Source of the DNA: JBBSDP01 sp038240605
GTDB lineage: Bacteria; Planctomycetota; Phycisphaerae; Tepidisphaerales; Tepidisphaeraceae
Reading direction: 5' to 3'
Length of the DNA: 64,000 bases
Assembly (NCBI GenBank): GCA_038240605.1
Contig: JBBSDP010000002.1
Coordinates: 1 to 64,000 of the forward strand
The position numbers and the translations under genes are program-made. The notes under the pieces are model-generated. The model had not been told where the DNA came from and did not search any database. It saw only the letters and a program-made list of their open reading frames with translations. Shown one piece after another: positions 60,682 to 64,000 of this stretch; positions within the stretch are counted from its first letter, which is position 1, and every line of letters starts with the position of its first letter.

Positions 60682-60837
60682 GGGTTCAGGGTTCAGAGGA
60701 GAGTTTGGAGTTTAGTCGGAGCCGGAGTTCAGCGTTCGATGTTCGGCGTTCGATGTTGGATGTTCGATGTTCGCCTTCTCTCTCAGCACTCAGCACTCCC
60801 TTCGACTTCGCTCAGGGCAGGCAGCACTCAGCACTAT
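60682..60837. repeat. simple direct repeats between the ABC permease and ATPase genes
   Basis: Runs of GTTCAGGG, GTTCGATG/GTTCGGC and CAGCACTCAGCACT, plus CCCTTCGACTTCGCTCAGGG. Related 7-mers occur at 47648-47690. No open frame is present. Confidence 0.65.
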
Positions 60838-60838
60838 T

Positions 60839-61582
60839 CTATCTGAGGCTTTCCTGATACCGAGCCGCCAGTTCCTGGCTGGTGGCGGCGGATTCGATGG
60901 GGAAGCGTTGGACGAGACGGCCGTCTTTGATGACCGCTACCTCCTGGGCAAAGGCGGCGACGGAGGGCTCGTGGGTGACCATGACGATCGTTTTGTTGTG
61001 GACGAGGGAGAGGTCGCGCAGCAGTTCGCAGACGGCCTTGCTGTTCGCCGAATCGAGGTTGCCGGTGGGTTCGTCGGCGAGGATGACCGCGGGATCAGTG
61101 ACGAGGGCCCGGCCGATCGCGACGCGCTGCTGCTCGCCGCCGCTCATCGCGTCGGGGCGATGTTCGCGGCGCGAGGTCAGGCCAAGGTTGTCGAGTAGCT
61201 CGTCCACCCGCGCCTTGCTGGCGGCGGCGGACCCGTTGCGTCCCTCGAGCATCAGCGGCAGCGCGATGTTCTCGGCCGCCGTCAGAGTCGGGATCAGGTT
61301 GAAGGATTGAAAAACCAGGCCGATGTGCCGACGGCGGAAGAGGGTGAGCTCTTTGTCGCTGAGTCGGCTGATTTCGGTGCCGTTGACGATGACGCGCCCG
61401 GAATCCGGCTGGGTGAGGCCGGCCATCAGGTGCAGCAGCGTGCTCTTTCCCGAGCCGCTGGCGCCCATGACGGCCAGAAACAGGCCCTGGTTGACCTCGA
61501 GGCTGACGCCCGCGAGAGCGGGGACGGCGCGATCCCCCTGCCGGAACTGCTTGGCAACATTCTCAACGACCAGCGGCGCCAT
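60839..61582 (-). CDS. ABC transporter ATP-binding protein (MacB/LolD type)
   Basis: 247 residues from ATG 61582 with GAGGAGACG 2 to 4 bases upstream. Walker A is GASGSGKST, signature MSGGEQQRVAIGRAL, Walker B VILADEPTGNLD and switch His in TIVMVTHEPSVA. It energises the permease at 58021-60681. The frame is open further to 61678 but lacks a better start. Substrate not inferred. Confidence 0.94.
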   Translation of the reverse strand: MAPLVVENVAKQFRQGDRAVPALAGVSLEVNQGLFLAVMGASGSGKSTLLHLMAGLTQPDSGRVIVNGTEISRLSDKELTLFRRRHIGLVFQSFNLIPTLTAAENIALPLMLEGRNGSAAASKARVDELLDNLGLTSRREHRPDAMSGGEQQRVAIGRALVTDPAVILADEPTGNLDSANSKAVCELLRDLSLVHNKTIVMVTHEPSVAAFAQEVAVIKDGRLVQRFPIESAATSQELAARYQESLR

Positions 61583-61672
61583 CGTCTCCTCAAAACGGAA
61601 CGAATGACTATAGCCACCGCGCGCGCGGGTCACAACCGATGGAGCCGCTTCTCGGATTTGAAGTGCTTCACA

Positions 61673-61733
61673 TGGCACGAGCGCCTCGACCGTGGCTTAC
61701 TTCAGAAGAACACGGGCGAGGCGCCCGTGCCAC
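61673..61733. repeat. composite palindromic repeat, regular copy
   Basis: Left arm TGGCACGAGCGCCTCGACCG (61673-61692) and right arm CACGGGCGAGGCGCCCGTGC (61711-61730), which are inverted complements except at two positions. The linker GGCTTACTTCAGAAGAA joins them. It is the same composite as 56311-56379 and its arm is the repeat at 37265. Confidence 0.82.
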
Positions 61734-61750
61734 GAAAAGGGCTGCGTATT

Positions 61751-62869
61751 CTACTGATCCGAGTGTGGCGCGGGAGAGCCGTCGATCGACATTCCCCAGG
61801 CTTCGTCGAACGACTTGAGATGTTTCTGAAGGAGCGCGACGTCAGCTTCGGAAGCGGCCTTGCGGCGCTCGGCGCGATCTGAGCGGCGCTGGTCTTCGAG
61901 GCGCGCGGCGATTTGCATTCGCTCGCGCCGGGCCGCGTCGATTGTCTCCTTTGCGGCGCGAGTGGATCGCTCCGCTTCTTCCAGCAGCGCGGCCGTCTCG
62001 GCCGGCGTGGCGGGAATGACCGGATCGGCGACGACCGCCGCAGCGCGATGTGCTTGCTCGCGCTCGTCGGCCTCGTGCTGCCGAACCACTTGAAGCTCGT
62101 GTCGGCGCTGTTCTGTAAAGGCAATGACGCCCCCGGGCGGTGCCGGCGGTCCGTTGGGGCCGGCGGGAAAAGGCGGCGGGCCGCCAGCGCCAGGTGGGCC
62201 GAAGGGCTCGGGCTGCGCGGGAGGACCGTTCTGCCCCGCCGGATGGCGCGCGGCTTCGGCGTCCGTGATCTGACGCTGGAGATCGGCCGCGCGCCGGGCC
62301 CAGTTGTCGGCGCGCTGTTCGGCGGCGGCCTGCTCGTCTTTCGCTTTCTCGATGCGGGCGGCGCGTTCGTCAGCGGACAAGACGCGTCGACCACCCTGCT
62401 TCGTCTGCTGAGCCGTTGCCAGGGCACGTTGTGCATCCGCCTCGCGCTGCGCGGCAGCGCGGAGCGGGGCTTCGGCGTTGTAGTCCACCTGCGCCACGCT
62501 CCAGGCCGACCACGCCGCCGTCCCGATGTTTTGCCAATCCGCTGGGGTCATGGCGCGAGCGCGCAATGTGTCCGCCCAATCCGGCAGCGCCGAAAGCTGG
62601 CGGGTGAACTCGGCAAATCCCTCGGGTGAGGGGTTGGGCGACGGCAGCGAGCGAGCCGTTGTCTTGGCAACGGTGTCTTTCGATGCGGCGACGAACGACA
62701 GGAGCTGGGCCTCGGTGATCTTCCCCGGCTCGGCGGGTTGCGTTTGCGGTTCGGCGGGCGTGGTGGCGGGTTGCGTGGTGGTCGTGGCGACCTGCTGTGC
62801 CGGGCGATGGCGGTCGCAGCCGCCGACGGCGACGAACAAGCAGAAGATGCCCAACGACTCGCGATTCAT
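61751..62869 (-). CDS. coiled-coil lipoprotein of unknown function
   Basis: 372 residues. The signal peptide ends in the lipobox VGGC (SLGIFCLFVAVGGCDRHR). It is followed by a Thr/Pro-rich linker, a helical region (about 100-200, rich in Ala/Gln/Arg, AAEQRADNWARRAADLQRQI), a Pro/Gly linker (about 215-250) and a second coiled coil (AKETIDAARRERMQIAARLE). No enzyme motif is seen. Composition suggests a cell-envelope scaffold or spacer. Confidence 0.75.
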   Translation of the reverse strand: MNRESLGIFCLFVAVGGCDRHRPAQQVATTTTQPATTPAEPQTQPAEPGKITEAQLLSFVAASKDTVAKTTARSLPSPNPSPEGFAEFTRQLSALPDWADTLRARAMTPADWQNIGTAAWSAWSVAQVDYNAEAPLRAAAQREADAQRALATAQQTKQGGRRVLSADERAARIEKAKDEQAAAEQRADNWARRAADLQRQITDAEAARHPAGQNGPPAQPEPFGPPGAGGPPPFPAGPNGPPAPPGGVIAFTEQRRHELQVVRQHEADEREQAHRAAAVVADPVIPATPAETAALLEEAERSTRAAKETIDAARRERMQIAARLEDQRRSDRAERRKAASEADVALLQKHLKSFDEAWGMSIDGSPAPHSDQ

Positions 62870-63046
62870 TCGTCTAAGGCTCTGACGCGGGCGCGGAGTA
62901 AATGTTGCGTGAATCTCTGCTGTGGCATGGGCGCCCTCGCCGATTCAGGCGTGTACACACGCCGGCTCGGGCGTACTCGACGAGATCAGCAAGCGCGCAG
63001 CGATCTTCTCTTTAGACTGAATTGAGTCGCTGCGCTCCTGCTGAAT

Positions 63047-63151
63047 CGGCGGCGTACCGCCGATGGCTGCGGCGTACCGCAGGTCACGGGCGAGGCGCCC
63101 CGTGCCACATTGGGCGCAGCGCGGCTCACGGGCGGGGGCGAATCGTGCCAC
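63047..63151. repeat. cluster of short hairpins and palindromic repeats
   Basis: Perfect hairpins CGGCGG-CGTA-CCGCCG (63047-63062) and TGCGG-CGTA-CCGCA (63068-63081), then CACGGGCGAGGCGCCCCGTG (63085-63104) and another CACGGGC...CGTGCCAC unit (63123-63151). The rest of 62870-63219 contains no gene. Confidence 0.75.
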
Positions 63152-63219
63152 GGGCGGAACGCGGGGTATCGCGATTTGGGTCACTCGGAGGGTGTGCGAT
63201 AGACTCCGGCTCGCAACAC

Positions 63220-64000
63220 ATGGCTCCCGCTCCCCAATCCATTCCGTCCGGGCCGGCCTCCGTTGTCTTACGGTCGCGCCGGCCGACGCGGGTTCGATTT
63301 GTGGTGATGGCCTTCCTGTGCGCGTTGTCGTTCCTGACTTATTTCGACCGCGTCTGCATCGTGCGCGCGCAGCGTGATATTCAGAGCGATCTGCATATCA
63401 CCGACAACCAGATGGGAATGGTGCTGGGCGCATTCTGGCTTGCCTACGGATTGCTGGAGATTCCGGGCGGATGGTTGGGAGATCGGACTGGTGCGCGGCG
63501 CACGCTTGGCCGTATCGTGCTCGCCTGGTCGATCTTCAGCGCGTTGTCGGGAGCTGCGACTGGCTTTCTTTCGCTGCTGGCCTACCGGACTTGTTTTGGC
63601 GCCGGAGAGGCGGGCGCGTACCCGAACATGGCGCGCGTGCAGTCGCGCTGGCTGCCGGTGCGCTCGCGGGGAAGCTGGGGCGGATGGCTGTGGCTGCTGG
63701 CGCGATGGGGTGGCGCGTTCTCGCCGCTCCTGTTCGGCGCGCTGCTCAGCGGATTGGGCTCGAACGCCTGGCGCGAATCGGTCGCTCATGTGCCGGTTCT
63801 GCGCGTGCTGGCGCATACGCCGGCCTGGCGGATCGGATTTTGGATATCTGGATTGGTCGGGCTCGTCTGGGTGCTGGCGTTCGTCCCCTGGTTTCGAGAT
63901 GAGCCGGCGGAGATGCGATCCGTGAACGACGCGGAGCTGGACCTGATCCGGTCCGGCGGCGCGGAGACGGGCAAAGCGGGCGAACGCGAGCATGACCCGG
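63220..64000 (+). CDS. MFS transporter (anion:cation symporter/sugar-acid type), 3' partial
   Basis: The frame begins at ATG 63220 and runs off the window's right end, so 260 residues are visible. After a basic leader come helices starting VMAFLCALSFLTYFDRVCIV, the family signature NQMGMVLGAFWLAYGLLEIP, then GGWLGDRTGARRTLGRIVLA, and an internal FGAGEAGAYPNMARVQSRWL. The relatives include glucarate, phthalate and tartrate carriers. Substrate is not known. An in-frame ATG near 63307 is an alternative start. Confidence 0.88.
   Translation, partial: MAPAPQSIPSGPASVVLRSRRPTRVRFVVMAFLCALSFLTYFDRVCIVRAQRDIQSDLHITDNQMGMVLGAFWLAYGLLEIPGGWLGDRTGARRTLGRIVLAWSIFSALSGAATGFLSLLAYRTCFGAGEAGAYPNMARVQSRWLPVRSRGSWGGWLWLLARWGGAFSPLLFGALLSGLGSNAWRESVAHVPVLRVLAHTPAWRIGFWISGLVGLVWVLAFVPWFRDEPAEMRSVNDAELDLIRSGGAETGKAGEREHDP

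Noticed and set aside
57877..60846. Long plus-strand open frames opposite the ABC permease
   Set aside because: Composition is Arg/His/Asp-rich as in antisense shadows; the minus strand holds a complete FtsX-type permease.

Overview
The window is high-GC bacterial DNA that reads as a planctomycete chromosome, probably class Phycisphaerae (inference). The markers are a DUF1501 gene paired with a DUF1549/DUF1553 gene, 3' ends of H-X9-DG (DUF1559-type) pseudopilin genes, a PEP-CTERM-like exported lipase, a short protein ending in CGYDLRATPGRCPECGT, bactofilins and a ThuA-like exported protein. I found no rRNA, tRNA or CRISPR array. Several genes are broken, and small palindromic repeats are scattered in the right half.

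Layout. 1-2520: end of a TPR/O-GlcNAc-transferase-like gene and a glycine-rich RRM protein with a clear terminator. 2528-13063: a glycolipid or polyketide cluster with GT2 and polysaccharide deacetylase on the minus strand, then GT1, a fatty-acyl-AMP ligase with its own carrier domain, cytochrome P450, an AT-less KS-ACP-TE synthase and a Sfp-type PPTase on the plus strand. 13146-20336: pseudopilin fragment, ThuA protein, ABC-F ATPase, ParD/ParE-like pair and the DUF1501/DUF1549 pair.

20486-35095 is the main block: an 18-gene minus-strand operon for a group 1h (high-affinity, aerobic H2-oxidising) [NiFe] hydrogenase. Transcription order is hypF, hypC, hypD, SIS, hypE, hhyS, hhyL, NifU-like, DUF5947, DUF6084, two unknown genes, a small membrane protein, YceI-like, maturation protease, a second small membrane protein, hypA, hypB. 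A divergent NiCoT nickel permease and an FNT channel (35299-37198) probably support it. The Hyp proteins build and insert the NiFe(CN)2CO centre, the protease trims HhyL, and the unknown genes are candidates for electron transfer, membrane attachment or oxygen-tolerant assembly.

37265-47539: truncated CsgG-like gene behind a palindromic repeat, MFS transporter, pseudopilin 3' fragment, hflX, two bactofilins (one with a zinc ribbon), GT9 plus a double kinase, accD, rpe and pgk. 47640-54515 is an accessory and decayed zone: RAYT transposase with tandem 34-bp repeats, truncated sensor gene, PEP-CTERM lipase with an odd tail, short planctomycete proteins, a phosphodiesterase lipoprotein and a KAS III fragment. 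54697-64000: prfA, an Ala/Lys-rich protein, tRNA-dihydrouridine synthase, an ABC exporter (permease and ATPase), a coiled-coil lipoprotein and a partial MFS gene, with palindromic repeats between them.
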